From contig NZ_SWCM01000001.1 of NCBI RefSeq assembly GCF_005116645.1, forward strand, positions 806,001 to 870,000: 64,000 nt of DNA. Direction: 5' to 3'. The notes beneath the pieces are model-generated. The model was not told the DNA's origin, ran no database searches, and saw only the letters and a program-made list of their open reading frames with translations. Below, in pieces: positions 36,770-45,934 of the stretch; the stretch's first letter is position 1; each line of letters begins with the position of its first letter. The DNA is from Desulfopila sp. IMCC35006 (GTDB lineage Bacteria; Desulfobacterota; Desulfobulbia; Desulfobulbales; Desulfocapsaceae). A program made the translations under genes and the position numbers.

Positions 36770-39232
36770 ATGCGTACTTCTTCAGCAGAGAGAAAAAAAT
36801 CGGCAGGCTTCTGGCGCTTCTGGCGATATCGGTTCATGGAGATATTCTCACCCGGCCGTCTGGTGCAGGATAAATACACGGCCTTTCGCGAGGTTTTACG
36901 ATTGGACAGCCAGGCCCTTGATCTGCTGGCTGATCTGGAATCGCATGTCTTTGGCCACAACCCCGCCGATCATTACCGGATAAGCCATCTTTGCCACCGG
37001 ATTAGCGACTCGGTCGGTGCCATGGCGGGCCAGCTTCATGCCATGAACCCTCCTGCGTACTGGAAATTACTTGACAAGCACGCTGAACTGGGTGCAGCAA
37101 TCAAAGCGCTGCTGGCTCCGGCCGAACCGGCATTGGGTCCGCCATATATCCTTCGGCTGGAGGAAGCAGCCGACCATCCGGAGCTTGCCGGGGGCAAGGC
37201 TGCCAATCTATCTACCGCCGCCCGGGTAGGCGTTCCTGTTCCCCCCGGCTTTGTCATCACCGCTCACGCTTTTCATCGCTTCATTGACGACAACAACTTA
37301 GAAAAGGAACTTGCCGTTCGGCTCCAATGCGTCCAGGCCGATGACCACAAAACGATCATCCGTATCACCGGTGAGATGCAGGAGCTTATTCTGCATGCCG
37401 AGGTTCCGTCGGATATCGCCTGTCTGATCGAACAGTTCACCGATTCCCTCCAGCCAGTCCAGTTACTCGCCGTACGTTCCAGTGCCCTGGCGGAAGACGG
37501 CAAGGTATCGTTTGCCGGACAGTATGCCAGTGAACTCGACGTTCCGCCATATGACATTATTGCCGCATACAAAAGGGTCCTCGCCGGGAAATATTGTCCG
37601 CGCGCCGTCAGTTACCGTATTCGCCACGGATTAAGTGATGCGGACACGGCGATGGCTGCCTTGGTCTTGCCCATGATCCAGCCACGAACCTCCGGAGTGA
37701 TATATACCCTTGACCCGGCGACTCCTGCTGCGGTTGAATCCATCGGTGTCTACGCCGTGGCAGGCCTGGCGGAGGGTCTCGTCGATGGCTCACGGACGCC
37801 GCAAAAATATCATTTGCCGCGGGAACAGACTGTTACGTCAAGGCACAACTTTGCATTGCCGGACAATTCGCTGGTCAACGAGTCGGAATTACAGCAATTA
37901 AGAAGTTGGGGGCTGCAACTGGAGGCCCATTTCGGTTGTCCGCAGGACGTTGAATGGGCCCTCGATGAAAACGGTTTAACCATCCTTCAGAGCCGGCGCC
38001 TCCATCAGAAAAAGGATCCTCCTCCGGCAATTGTGCAGGCCGTTGATCTCACGCGCCTTTTGTACAGCAATCTGCATTGCGCCTCAGCCGGAATTGCCTG
38101 TGGCCACGTGTTTCACGCGCCGACCGGCCGTACATTTGCGCAAATCCCGGTGGGTTCGGTGGTCTTTACCACAACACTTCGCCCGGCCCTGTCCCAGTTT
38201 CTTGATCGAATGGTCGGGGTCATCGCTGCCAGCGGGAGCCGCGCCAGCCATTTCGCTTCGGTGGCCAGAGAACGTGGTGTTCCGGTTCTGGTCGGCAGTG
38301 AAATACATTTGACAGAAGGACAGGTGGTGACCGTCGATGCCGCATCAGGGCGGATATTCAGCGGTTGCGTCAATGCCGTACTGCAAAAAGGAAAGCTCAA
38401 CCCCAACAAGGATTTTCCGGTAGAAAAATACGCGCAACTCGCCGCCCGAACCACACATCTCAACCTGACCGACCCCGACGGAAATAACTTCACGCCGGCC
38501 CAGTGCCGGTCTCTGCATGACATCGTTCGCTTCTGTCATGAGAAAAGTGTCCGGGAAATGTTTCGTCTGGTCGACCGGAAAGGAAGAGGTCTGGGCAAGG
38601 CGCGAAAACTGGTCACCGATCTGCCACTGGTCATGTACGTTCTCGACCTCGATAAAAATGCACCGGCTCGACCTGGCTCTACGATCACCCTGGACGAGCT
38701 TTCCAGCCTGCCCATGCGCGCCTTCTGGCAGGGAATGTCGGATCCCCGGATTCATTGGGACAGCAGCCAGCACCATGTCGACTGGGATAACTTTGACCAG
38801 GTCAGTGGCGGGATTTTCTCTCTCGACACACAACTGCTGGCCAGCTACGCTATTGTTTCGCAGGAATACCTGCATCTCAATATTCGTTTTGGCTACCATT
38901 TCTCCATCGTTGATGCAATCTGCGGCGAACAGGCCGGCACCAACTACCTCAATTTCCGCTTCAAAGGCGGCGGCGCCGCAGAAAAGCAGAAACTGTTCCG
39001 CCTCCAGTTCATCGATCAGGTCCTCACCACCTTCGGCTTCGAAACCTCCAGCAGGGGCGATATGCTCGATGCATCTTTTGCCCGCGCTCCCCTTGCTGCA
39101 ACCGAGCATGCCCTCACCCGGCTCGGCATGCTGCTTGCCGCCACCAGATTGATGGACGTGCGCTTAACCAGCGATCAACAGGCAAAAGACGAGGCTGAAA
39201 ATTTCATCCATCTTGCCGAGGCAACGCAGTAA
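36770..39232 (+). CDS. PEP synthase-like protein lacking the PEP-binding barrel
   Basis: An 820-residue cytoplasmic protein. It has an N-terminal region of about 115 residues, then a PPDK/PEP-synthase nucleotide-binding domain (about 125-430: LAGGKAANLSTAARVGVPVPPGFVIT, RSSALAEDGKVSFAGQY, QDVEWAL). The phosphohistidine domain (about 480-530: ASGSRASHFASVARERGVPVLVG) keeps the conserved His. The large C-terminal TIM barrel that binds PEP/pyruvate in real PEP synthases is absent. In its place is a 280-residue domain I do not recognise. GAGG precedes the start. It may phosphorylate or transfer phosphate to another partner instead of making PEP. It ends the TSUP 2 operon. Confidence 0.82.
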   Translation: MRTSSAERKKSAGFWRFWRYRFMEIFSPGRLVQDKYTAFREVLRLDSQALDLLADLESHVFGHNPADHYRISHLCHRISDSVGAMAGQLHAMNPPAYWKLLDKHAELGAAIKALLAPAEPALGPPYILRLEEAADHPELAGGKAANLSTAARVGVPVPPGFVITAHAFHRFIDDNNLEKELAVRLQCVQADDHKTIIRITGEMQELILHAEVPSDIACLIEQFTDSLQPVQLLAVRSSALAEDGKVSFAGQYASELDVPPYDIIAAYKRVLAGKYCPRAVSYRIRHGLSDADTAMAALVLPMIQPRTSGVIYTLDPATPAAVESIGVYAVAGLAEGLVDGSRTPQKYHLPREQTVTSRHNFALPDNSLVNESELQQLRSWGLQLEAHFGCPQDVEWALDENGLTILQSRRLHQKKDPPPAIVQAVDLTRLLYSNLHCASAGIACGHVFHAPTGRTFAQIPVGSVVFTTTLRPALSQFLDRMVGVIAASGSRASHFASVARERGVPVLVGSEIHLTEGQVVTVDAASGRIFSGCVNAVLQKGKLNPNKDFPVEKYAQLAARTTHLNLTDPDGNNFTPAQCRSLHDIVRFCHEKSVREMFRLVDRKGRGLGKARKLVTDLPLVMYVLDLDKNAPARPGSTITLDELSSLPMRAFWQGMSDPRIHWDSSQHHVDWDNFDQVSGGIFSLDTQLLASYAIVSQEYLHLNIRFGYHFSIVDAICGEQAGTNYLNFRFKGGGAAEKQKLFRLQFIDQVLTTFGFETSSRGDMLDASFARAPLAATEHALTRLGMLLAATRLMDVRLTSDQQAKDEAENFIHLAEATQ

Positions 39233-39634
39233 CCACCCGAAAATTGCCATTTCTCCTGCAATACAAAGTCAATTCCCGGTCACTTGAAAAAATCTGGAAA
39301 AAGCAGCAAAATAAAGATAGGATACTTACAGGAACCTTTTTTAAAAAAATAAAGCAGGTGCAGGATCAGCCAATGGCGGAGGGGGAAAGGAGGCTAAGGT
39401 CACTGATATTCCAACTAAATAATAAATAAAATTATTGGGAGCTGCTCTCCAAAAGACACGACGGCAACGCAAAATGCAAGCCCCCGATAAACGGGAAATA
39501 ATCCGGTATTCTTTTCAATACCCGCGTATGGGGTATACCTACCCTGAGCGAAGGTTATATTCCAGCAAGAAATAACTATACGATCATCAACGCCTTTTCC
39601 GTTGATGCTGAAGAAAAATTCAATGAGGATTACT
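39233..39634. other. 402-bp region without a supported gene
   Basis: A/T-rich stretch between the end of the TSUP 2 operon and the OmpA-like gene. A 61-codon frame at 39244 has no ribosome site and atypical composition. I see no convincing promoter box or repeat. Confidence 0.5.
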
Positions 39635-40243
39635 ATGAACAAAATGTGCCCCACACTTCCCTTTTATCGGCTCGGACCAGCTGTGGTTCTGTGCTCTTTT
39701 CTTATCGCCGGATGTGCAAGCTCCCCCACTGAAGTCAGATATGACGACAGGATGAAAACCTATTCAGCCAACCAGTACGAGAAAGTAACAGCACATTATA
39801 TCCTCCGCCCCGGCGATCGGCCTGACTTCAAACCGCGCGCGCAACAAACGACAGCTGTCTACCAACCACAGAATGAACAACCAGCCGACATACAGCCGGG
39901 CGACTTACACCTCGTCTTGGATGCATCGGACATCCTGTTTGAATTTGACAAGTGGGTTCTTCGAGCAGAGGTTGTGCCCGAATTAGACCAGTGGGCTGAC
40001 TATCTCAAGCAGAATCCGCAGATAAAAGCCGAAATTGATGGTTATGCCGACAGTACCGGCCCAGCCACCTATAATCAGACCCTGTCTGAAAGGCGTGCTC
40101 AGGCAGTAACAAATTACCTGGTCCAAAAAGGGATTGATCCGAAAAGATTTGTGGCCAGGGGGTTTGGTGAAACGAAACCGGTGGCGCCCAATACCACTCC
40201 CGAAGGACGACAGAAGAACAGACGAGTCGAGCTGAAATTCTAG
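39635..40243 (+). CDS. OmpA-family lipoprotein
   Basis: About 202 residues from the ATG at 39635 (TGAGGA 5 nt upstream). The N-terminal signal has the lipobox LIAGC, so the protein is a lipid-anchored envelope protein. The C-terminal OmpA domain (about 95-200) has FEFDKWVLRAEVVPELDQWADYL, IDGYADSTGPATYNQTLSERRAQAVTNYL and ARGFGETKPVAPNTTPEGRQKNRRVEL, the peptidoglycan-binding pattern with the conserved Asp and Arg. It probably links outer membrane to peptidoglycan (Pal-like). No tol genes are near. Confidence 0.92.
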   Translation: MNKMCPTLPFYRLGPAVVLCSFLIAGCASSPTEVRYDDRMKTYSANQYEKVTAHYILRPGDRPDFKPRAQQTTAVYQPQNEQPADIQPGDLHLVLDASDILFEFDKWVLRAEVVPELDQWADYLKQNPQIKAEIDGYADSTGPATYNQTLSERRAQAVTNYLVQKGIDPKRFVARGFGETKPVAPNTTPEGRQKNRRVELKF

Positions 40244-40256
40244 GCAGGTGATATAT

Positions 40257-40295
40257 CTCCTCCCGGCCGCGAACGGACATTGTGGCCGGGAGGAG
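40257..40295. terminator. Bidirectional GC-rich hairpin between convergent genes
   Basis: CTCCTCCCGGCC (40257-40268) pairs perfectly with GGCCGGGAGGAG (40284-40295) with a 15-nt loop. It lies between the stops of the OmpA-like gene (+) and the carboxypeptidase gene (-). There is no clear T-run, but position favours a terminator shared by both. Confidence 0.6.
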
Positions 40296-40302
40296 AAGTT
40301 GT

Positions 40303-41412
40303 TCATGAATAATTGACGAATTTTGATCTTCTTTTGGGGGGCCTGCTCAAATAAAAGGCCAGTACCCCGCAAAGTACAATACCGACAAGCACTCCTAAAA
40401 AGAACATGCCCCAGCCACCGCCTGACGGCGCTGCTGCCTCCGCTGGGGGAGTCTTCGCCGCAACGGGCGTTGCGTCAGGCTCAGGCGCGGGTGCACTGAC
40501 TGTTTTTTCTGGAGTCGGTTCAGGTTTGCTGACAGCTGCTTCGGGTTTACTGACAGCTGCGGCAAGCTCAGGCTTCGGCGGTACCAGCGCAAAGCCCTTG
40601 GCCAGTAACTCTGCGGCCTTGGCATCACGGACTTTGCGATCCTTGCTGCCCATAACAATGGCTATGATGCGCACGCCTCCCCTTTTGGCAGTAGCCACTA
40701 TGGAAAATCCGGCAGCCTGAAAATATCCGGTTTTAAATCCATCGCAGCCATTTATCTTGCCCAGCAGATGATTGTGATTGCGCAACATAAACTTACCATC
40801 CCGAATTGGCCGCTCTTTCGTTCCGGTATACTCGAATATATCGGTTCTTTTGGCCAGCTCACGGCCCAGGATCCCAAGATCGCGAGCCGTGGTCTGGTCT
40901 GTTTTTTGTCCCTTGCCGGGGGGCAGGCCATGCACCGAATAGAAATGCGTATCCTTCATACCCAGTTCTGCAGCTTTTTTATTCATCAGGGCCACAAACC
41001 CTTCTGTCGATCCGGCGACGTGAATCGCCAGGGCAACGGCAGCGTCATTAGCCGACTGCACAGCCAGGGCATAGAGAAGGTCCTGAATGGAAAATTGCTC
41101 TTTCGGATCAAGATAGATCTGAGATCCCCCAATCTTTGACGCCTCCGGAGTTACCTGAACCATCTCATCCAGCTTTATTCTGCCCTGTTCCACCTGTTCG
41201 AGAATGACCAGCAGATCCATAATCTTCAAAACGGAGGCAGGATAGACGACCTTCCCGGCCTGGTCTTCAAACAGGACTTTGCCCGAATCGGCGTCGACAA
41301 CCAGAGCCGATATATATGGATCCTGGGCAATACTGTTCACTTTAGCTCCAGCAGCCAATGCCATCTGGGCACACAAAATACCGAAAAATAAAAAGAGAGC
41401 GATACGTTTCAT
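40303..41412 (-). CDS. D-alanyl-D-alanine carboxypeptidase (DacA-like)
   Basis: A 369-residue PBP5-type enzyme that trims the D-Ala-D-Ala end of peptidoglycan stem peptides in the periplasm. It has a signal peptide, the catalytic Ser in S60-V-L-K63, the SAN motif (SANDAAVAL) and the KTG motif (CDGFKTGYF). An Ala/Pro/Glu-rich linker and a C-terminal membrane segment (WGMFFLGVLVGIVLCGVLAFYL) anchor it, instead of the usual amphipathic helix. It lies opposite the OmpA-like gene across a shared hairpin. Confidence 0.92.
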   Translation of the reverse strand: MKRIALFLFFGILCAQMALAAGAKVNSIAQDPYISALVVDADSGKVLFEDQAGKVVYPASVLKIMDLLVILEQVEQGRIKLDEMVQVTPEASKIGGSQIYLDPKEQFSIQDLLYALAVQSANDAAVALAIHVAGSTEGFVALMNKKAAELGMKDTHFYSVHGLPPGKGQKTDQTTARDLGILGRELAKRTDIFEYTGTKERPIRDGKFMLRNHNHLLGKINGCDGFKTGYFQAAGFSIVATAKRGGVRIIAIVMGSKDRKVRDAKAAELLAKGFALVPPKPELAAAVSKPEAAVSKPEPTPEKTVSAPAPEPDATPVAAKTPPAEAAAPSGGGWGMFFLGVLVGIVLCGVLAFYLSRPPKRRSKFVNYS

Positions 41413-41799
41413 AATCTTCCTTTGGAAACCTCAGACCGCGATGATACGGCTTTGCAATGTAATAGGAGAATACTACGGATGTGGGTCGGTGAGATATGGT
41501 ATTTTTATCATACTCTATTATCAGCTCGCGAACTGTAGCAAACTCTTCTACACCTGTAAAATGAAATTTGATCACCTCTCCAACTCTGCCTATCGGAATG
41601 CAAGGGGCTGAGCTGTTCGCGTCTCGGGTCTTTGCGGCTGGCTGGCTGTTTATCATTGTGGAGCCCGGGCAGTCAAAGGATATCTGACCGCCCATGCTAC
41701 TCTGCCCCAAGAGCCTGAAAAAAGCCCGGCAAGGTTCTCCGGTTCAGTCAAACGACTGATCTTTTTCAATGCCACTTGTGGGCTGCTTCTGTCAGTCGA
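41413..41799. other. 387-bp gene-poor region with a relic of the palindromic element
   Basis: Between the start of the carboxypeptidase gene and the end of the FKBP gene I see no gene with a ribosome site. At about 41602-41650 the sequence GCTGTTCG-6 nt-GGGTCT-x-TGC aligns with the left arm and core of element copies 1 and 3, and AGCCCGGG follows, but the pairing arm is gone. It looks like a decayed copy, at low confidence. Confidence 0.3.
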
Positions 41800-42234
41800 T
41801 CAGGAAGCGACACACTCGACCAGCTCGATTTCAAAAGTAAGGTCTTCGCCGGCAAGAGGAGGATTGGCATCCAGCGTGATATGGGTCTCGGTAATTTCTA
41901 CCACCACTACCCGCAGGATTTCGCCATTGACACCACCCATTTCCAATCGCATCCCCAACTCCGGATTAAGGTCAGGCGGAACCTGCTCGATGGGTGCCTG
42001 AATAACCAGCTCATCTTTTCGTTCCCCATAGGCTTTCTCCACAGGAATATGAACGGTTTTCGACTCACCGACCTTCATTCCGACGACCCCTTCCTCGAAT
42101 CCCTGGATGACCTGGCCGCTGCCAATGGAAAATGCCAGCGGCTCACCTCCTTCGGAGCTGTCAAAAACAGTCCCGTCCGCCAGTTTTCCGGTATAATGCA
42201 CTTTGACATTGTCGCCTTTTTTTGTTGCAGTCAT
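41800..42234 (-). CDS. FKBP-type peptidyl-prolyl isomerase (SlyD/FkpB-like)
   Basis: A 144-residue cytoplasmic folding enzyme. The FKBP core reads VKVHYTGKLADGTVFDSSEGGEPLAFSIGSGQVIQGFEEGVVGMKVGE, and the insert-in-flap domain follows at VEKAYGERKDELVIQAP and beyond, as in SlyD. It lacks the His-rich nickel tail of E. coli SlyD, so it is closer to FkpB-type proteins. It catalyses cis/trans isomerisation at proline. It is monocistronic. The 333 bp before it (42235-42567) hold its promoter region but no gene or repeat that I can support. Confidence 0.92.
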   Translation of the reverse strand: MTATKKGDNVKVHYTGKLADGTVFDSSEGGEPLAFSIGSGQVIQGFEEGVVGMKVGESKTVHIPVEKAYGERKDELVIQAPIEQVPPDLNPELGMRLEMGGVNGEILRVVVVEITETHITLDANPPLAGEDLTFEIELVECVAS

Positions 42235-42567
42235 CTTACTCCCTCAAGCCATATGGCTTTAAATCTCTTTATCATTGAAGACGGCGTCGTACAAACTATC
42301 CAAAAGACACTTCCGCTCGGCCCAGATAAAAAAATTATTAAGCCAGCAAAATTGTGCTTTTTGTACGAGTCCACCATTTACCATATTCACCTTAACCGAC
42401 GCCTGGGGAAAAGAGATGATTCCCCTCCCACAGGCAAACAATCTGTTGATCCTCCGGCAAGTTAGAATATCCGACAACACGCCGGAACCTTCCTACTTTT
42501 AAACATCATCGGTCATTTTTCAACTGTAAAACAGGCGGAATCCAGGTCGGAACAACTTTCTCTTTTG

Positions 42568-43359
42568 CTAAAAAGCACTTTTTACAACCCCGCCATCAAC
42601 CCGCAAAGCCGTGCCGGTTGTCGCTGAAGAAAGAGGACTCGCCACATAGGCAACAAGAGATGCAATCTCATCAGGTGTGGTAAAACGCTTGAGGAGAGAA
42701 GTCGGACGAACTTTGACAAAAAATTCTTTTTCAAATTCTGCAAAAGTCTTGCCTTCTTTTCTGGCGAGGTCTTCGACAAAATCATTCACCCCCCGAGATG
42801 TAGTCGGCCCCGGGAGAACAGCGTTGACAGTTATCTGCGTTCCGGAAACGTACTCAGCCAATCCCCGTGAAACTGCGAGCAGGGCAGTCTTCGTCATGCC
42901 GTAATGAATCATCTCGGCAGGAATTTGTATACCGCTTTCGCTTGAGATAAAGACAATTCTTCCCCAATTGCGCTTTTTCATACCCGGCAGGTAAAACCGA
43001 GATAAGCGTACCGCGCTCAGCACATTCACCTCAAAAAATCTTCGCCAGTCGTCGTCGGTTATTTCTTCAAATGCTGCAGCCTCGTAAATCCCCAGATTAT
43101 TGATCAATATCTCAACATCCGGATGCTTCTGCACCAATTCTGCGGCCGCCTCCGCTGTGGATAAATCTCCGGCAAACCCGATAAGTTCTCCCGATGTCGA
43201 TACGCCAATCTCGGCCACTGCCCTTGCCACCGACTCCTCCCGGCGGCCGTTAATTATAGTTCTCGCCCCTTCAGCCGATAACGCTTTTGCGATGGCAAAA
43301 CCTATTCCCGCAGTACTGCCGGTGACCAGCGCAAGTTTGTTCTTTAGTTGCAGATCCAT
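42568..43359 (-). CDS. Short-chain dehydrogenase/reductase
   Basis: A 263-residue NAD(P)-dependent oxidoreductase of the classical SDR group. It has the TGSTAGIG cofactor-binding glycine motif (about residues 14-21), the NNLG motif, the catalytic Ser in FISSESG, and Y-x-x-x-K as YGMTK. INGRREE after strand 2 suggests NADP(H) preference. The C-terminal ATTGTALRVDGGVVKSAF is typical. Substrate is unknown. It stands alone upstream of the FKBP gene on the same strand, 333 bp away. Confidence 0.9.
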   Translation of the reverse strand: MDLQLKNKLALVTGSTAGIGFAIAKALSAEGARTIINGRREESVARAVAEIGVSTSGELIGFAGDLSTAEAAAELVQKHPDVEILINNLGIYEAAAFEEITDDDWRRFFEVNVLSAVRLSRFYLPGMKKRNWGRIVFISSESGIQIPAEMIHYGMTKTALLAVSRGLAEYVSGTQITVNAVLPGPTTSRGVNDFVEDLARKEGKTFAEFEKEFFVKVRPTSLLKRFTTPDEIASLVAYVASPLSSATTGTALRVDGGVVKSAF

Positions 43360-43495
43360 AGTATTTCCTCCAGTTCCACGTACCCTCTAAAAGACGTTAG
43401 AATGAGGCAAAACACGACCTCACAGGAACTACGGTATTCACTGTGTTGGCGAGAGGCTATGATGCGAAGAAAATAGATATTGTGAATTCAGAGTA

Positions 43496-44605
43496 TCAAT
43501 CCACATGCAACACCACGGAAAAACAATTAAACAGCGCCCAGATATTTTCCCCTTCATTCAGTCCGAGATGCCGGGTGGCGGCAGTGGAAACCATGGCACA
43601 TAATTCAATCCCATCAGCAATTCGCACCACACACTCGGTGTTGATCTCGCCTCTGGTCACTCTCGAGATAACCCCTTTAAACCGATTTTCGGCGCTGCAC
43701 TCAGGCTCTGTGTCACAGTTTTGCAACATAACCCACGGTGCCTTAACTTCGGCGGTAACCACCATGCCGGGTTGTAAACCCAGCCTTTCGACGCTGTCGT
43801 TGGTAATCACCGCCGTAACGGAAAAGCCATCGATTGTGATCAGGTCTATCCGTGACTGGATGTCGCCTCGCTTAATATTTCGAATCTTCCCCAAAAAAGA
43901 ATTCCGGGCACTGGTCTTGCGCATTGACTCCTTTTCCAGGAAAAGCTTTGCGACCTGTTGCATTTCGTCTTCGGAAAAGGAGACATAGGACGTTGTCAAA
44001 TTAGGCGTCGAATGTCCCAGCATCATCTGAACCGCCGGCAGCGGCATATTGCTCTGCATCAGCTCAACGGCCCGCGCTTTCCGGATTATTTCCGGCCCCC
44101 CTAAGCGCTTGGCAAACTCACAGGCCTGGGTCCGTTCGTAAAATTTACGACGCACAAAACCAGGATCGACGTCAAGGACCTTCCCCGGTGCTCCATGAAA
44201 AGAAGGTTCTGCTAAAATATCGCGTAACTCAGAGGAAAGGGCCTGTGAAATTTGCACCTCTCTCTGGTTCAGGCCAGCCCCTGCAGCACTGCCACGAAAG
44301 AGCACGACATGCCGCTCCGGATCAATATCGACAAACGGATTGAGTGCCAGGACCTCGTTGAGTTTGGCACCTGTGTATCGGATCAAAAGAAAAATGATCA
44401 AAATGCGCTGGCGGGAAAAGCGCACATCTGCCCGGGGGGAGCCTTCCACCCAATCACGAAAGGATTGTTCCAGGCGATTGAGCGCTGCGGTGTCCAGGCA
44501 CTGGTCCGAGTCCGGAGTTGCGATGATGCGCCCGTGGTTTTTGCTTTTTGCCAATGATATCCGTGTACCTTGCTGTATTTTCTTGGTTTTTGTCGTTTTT
44601 TTCAT
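43496..44605 (-). CDS. tunR: TunR-type molybdate/tungstate regulator (XerC/D-fold DNA-binding domain plus two Mop domains)
   Basis: About 369 residues from the ATG at 44605 (MKKTTK); an in-frame start at 44695 has no ribosome site and would push into the operator. The N-terminal two thirds have the fold of a tyrosine recombinase: RYTGAKLNEVLAL, LGHSTPNLTTSY with the GH and Tyr. The HxxR motif is degenerate (RKARAVELMQ), so it should not recombine DNA. The C-terminus has two TOBE/Mop modules (about residues 240-300 and 305-368) for oxyanion binding. This is the TunR family, described in sulfate reducers as regulators of modABC or of TSUP transporter genes. A TSUP gene is divergent next door across a palindrome, so the repressor-of-TSUP branch fits. 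Confidence 0.82.
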   Translation of the reverse strand: MKKTTKTKKIQQGTRISLAKSKNHGRIIATPDSDQCLDTAALNRLEQSFRDWVEGSPRADVRFSRQRILIIFLLIRYTGAKLNEVLALNPFVDIDPERHVVLFRGSAAGAGLNQREVQISQALSSELRDILAEPSFHGAPGKVLDVDPGFVRRKFYERTQACEFAKRLGGPEIIRKARAVELMQSNMPLPAVQMMLGHSTPNLTTSYVSFSEDEMQQVAKLFLEKESMRKTSARNSFLGKIRNIKRGDIQSRIDLITIDGFSVTAVITNDSVERLGLQPGMVVTAEVKAPWVMLQNCDTEPECSAENRFKGVISRVTRGEINTECVVRIADGIELCAMVSTAATRHLGLNEGENIWALFNCFSVVLHVD

Positions 44606-44711
44606 TGCGATAACATCACTTGCGGAATTTGTGCAGTTAGCAATTGCTTGTTCAACTGTTGTAGCATATCCCCCCGGTAAAGCGTACCAAAACATCTTGA
44701 CACATATTCAA

Positions 44712-44767
44712 ATACCGTGGTACACAGACACGAACATATTTATATTCGTGTCTGTGTACCACGGTAT
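44712..44767. promoter_or_regulatory. 56-bp palindrome, probable TunR operator
   Basis: A perfect 23-bp arm (44712-44734) pairs with 44745-44767 around a 10-nt A/T-rich centre that is itself partly palindromic. The -10 box TATAAT (44765-44770) of the TSUP 3 gene overlaps the right arm, so a protein bound here would block RNA polymerase. The form, two recombinase-site-like arms, suits a XerC/D-fold regulator such as the adjacent TunR. Confidence 0.72.
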
Positions 44768-44790
44768 AATTTTAATTGGCAGGTGATCAT

Positions 44791-45759
44791 ATGTTCTTTC
44801 AAACCGCAGGAATCGAAGTCTCCCCCTGGATTCCACCACTGGTCGCTTTCCTGATTTCATTTTTCACCTCGATGGGTGGCATTTCCGGCGCCTTTCTACT
44901 TCTGCCTTTTCAGATGTCTTTTCTGGGGTACACCTCCCCTTCGGTAAGCGCCACCAATCAACTTTTTAACATCGTCGCCATTCCCAGCGGTGTCTATCGT
45001 TACTGGAGGGAAGGGCGTATGGTGTGGCCCCTGGCCTGGACCGTGGTAGCGGGGACCCTGCCTGGGGTTTTTATCGGCGCTATCGTAAGGGTCAGATATC
45101 TGCCGAATCCAAATTATTTTAAGGTATTTGCGGCAACGGTGCTGTTCTACGTCGCTTTGAAAATGATAAGGGAGCTGACGAAGAAAAAATCGGCCAACGC
45201 AGATGCCGCGAACAGCGAAATTCGCTTCCAGGAAATGGTGCGCCGGCAGCACGCAAAGACAACCGGCTCAGAGCTTAAAAACAGCATCTCCCCGAATGTC
45301 AGAGTTACCCATTTTAACTTTCGACGTCTTGGGTACACATTCTATGATGAAAGTTTTGATGTTTCATTCCGGGGCCTCCTCACTCTCAGTTTCATCGTCG
45401 GTATTGTGGGCGGAATCTACGGTATCGGCGGCGGGGCAATCATCGTTCCCTTTCTGGTCACGTTTTTCAGGCTGCCGGTATACACGGTGACCGGGGCGGC
45501 CCTGTTGGGCACTTTCGTAACATCGATCGCCGGTGTTGTCTTCTACCAGTCTCTTGCACCGTTATATCCAAACATATCAATCGCTCCAGATTGGCTTCTA
45601 GGTATCTTATTGGGCATCGGCGGGATGGCGGGGATGTACCTTGGAGCACGGTGTCAGAAACACGTACCGGCCAGAACCATTAAGTGGATGTTAGCTGCTA
45701 TAATCATCTTTACGGCCGCGCAATACATCCTTGAATCCTTCAAGAACTTCATACACTAG
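44791..45759 (+). CDS. TSUP-family (TauE/SafE) transporter 3
   Basis: About 322 residues from the ATG at 44791 (AGGTGA just before). It has about eight membrane segments and the family repeats FLISFFTSMGGISGAFLLLPFQMSFLGYTSPSVSATNQLFN and GIVGGIYGIGGGAIIVPFL. It is not closely similar to TSUP 1 and 2. It is divergent from TunR, and the palindrome over its promoter points to TunR control, so it may export tungstate/molybdate or a sulfur anion. The exact substrate is inferred from the TunR link only. Confidence 0.88.
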   Translation: MFFQTAGIEVSPWIPPLVAFLISFFTSMGGISGAFLLLPFQMSFLGYTSPSVSATNQLFNIVAIPSGVYRYWREGRMVWPLAWTVVAGTLPGVFIGAIVRVRYLPNPNYFKVFAATVLFYVALKMIRELTKKKSANADAANSEIRFQEMVRRQHAKTTGSELKNSISPNVRVTHFNFRRLGYTFYDESFDVSFRGLLTLSFIVGIVGGIYGIGGGAIIVPFLVTFFRLPVYTVTGAALLGTFVTSIAGVVFYQSLAPLYPNISIAPDWLLGILLGIGGMAGMYLGARCQKHVPARTIKWMLAAIIIFTAAQYILESFKNFIH

Positions 45760-45934
45760 CCATTGTACATTCATCATCAGTTTACTAACGATACATGTGC
45801 AGCGGAAAATTTTCCAGGAGCATGGATGTTTTTCGCTCTTTTTCTCTTATCGACATTTCTGTAGTGTCAAGCCGGAGCAGAGTGCTTATACCCTATTGCA
45901 AAAGATGGCTCACAACCAATGTTTATAAAACAAT

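Noticed and set aside
43496-44605. Phage integrase annotation for the recombinase-fold protein
   Set aside because: The HxxR motif is degenerate, two Mop domains are fused to it and it faces a TSUP gene, all of which fit TunR; no prophage or attachment site is seen.
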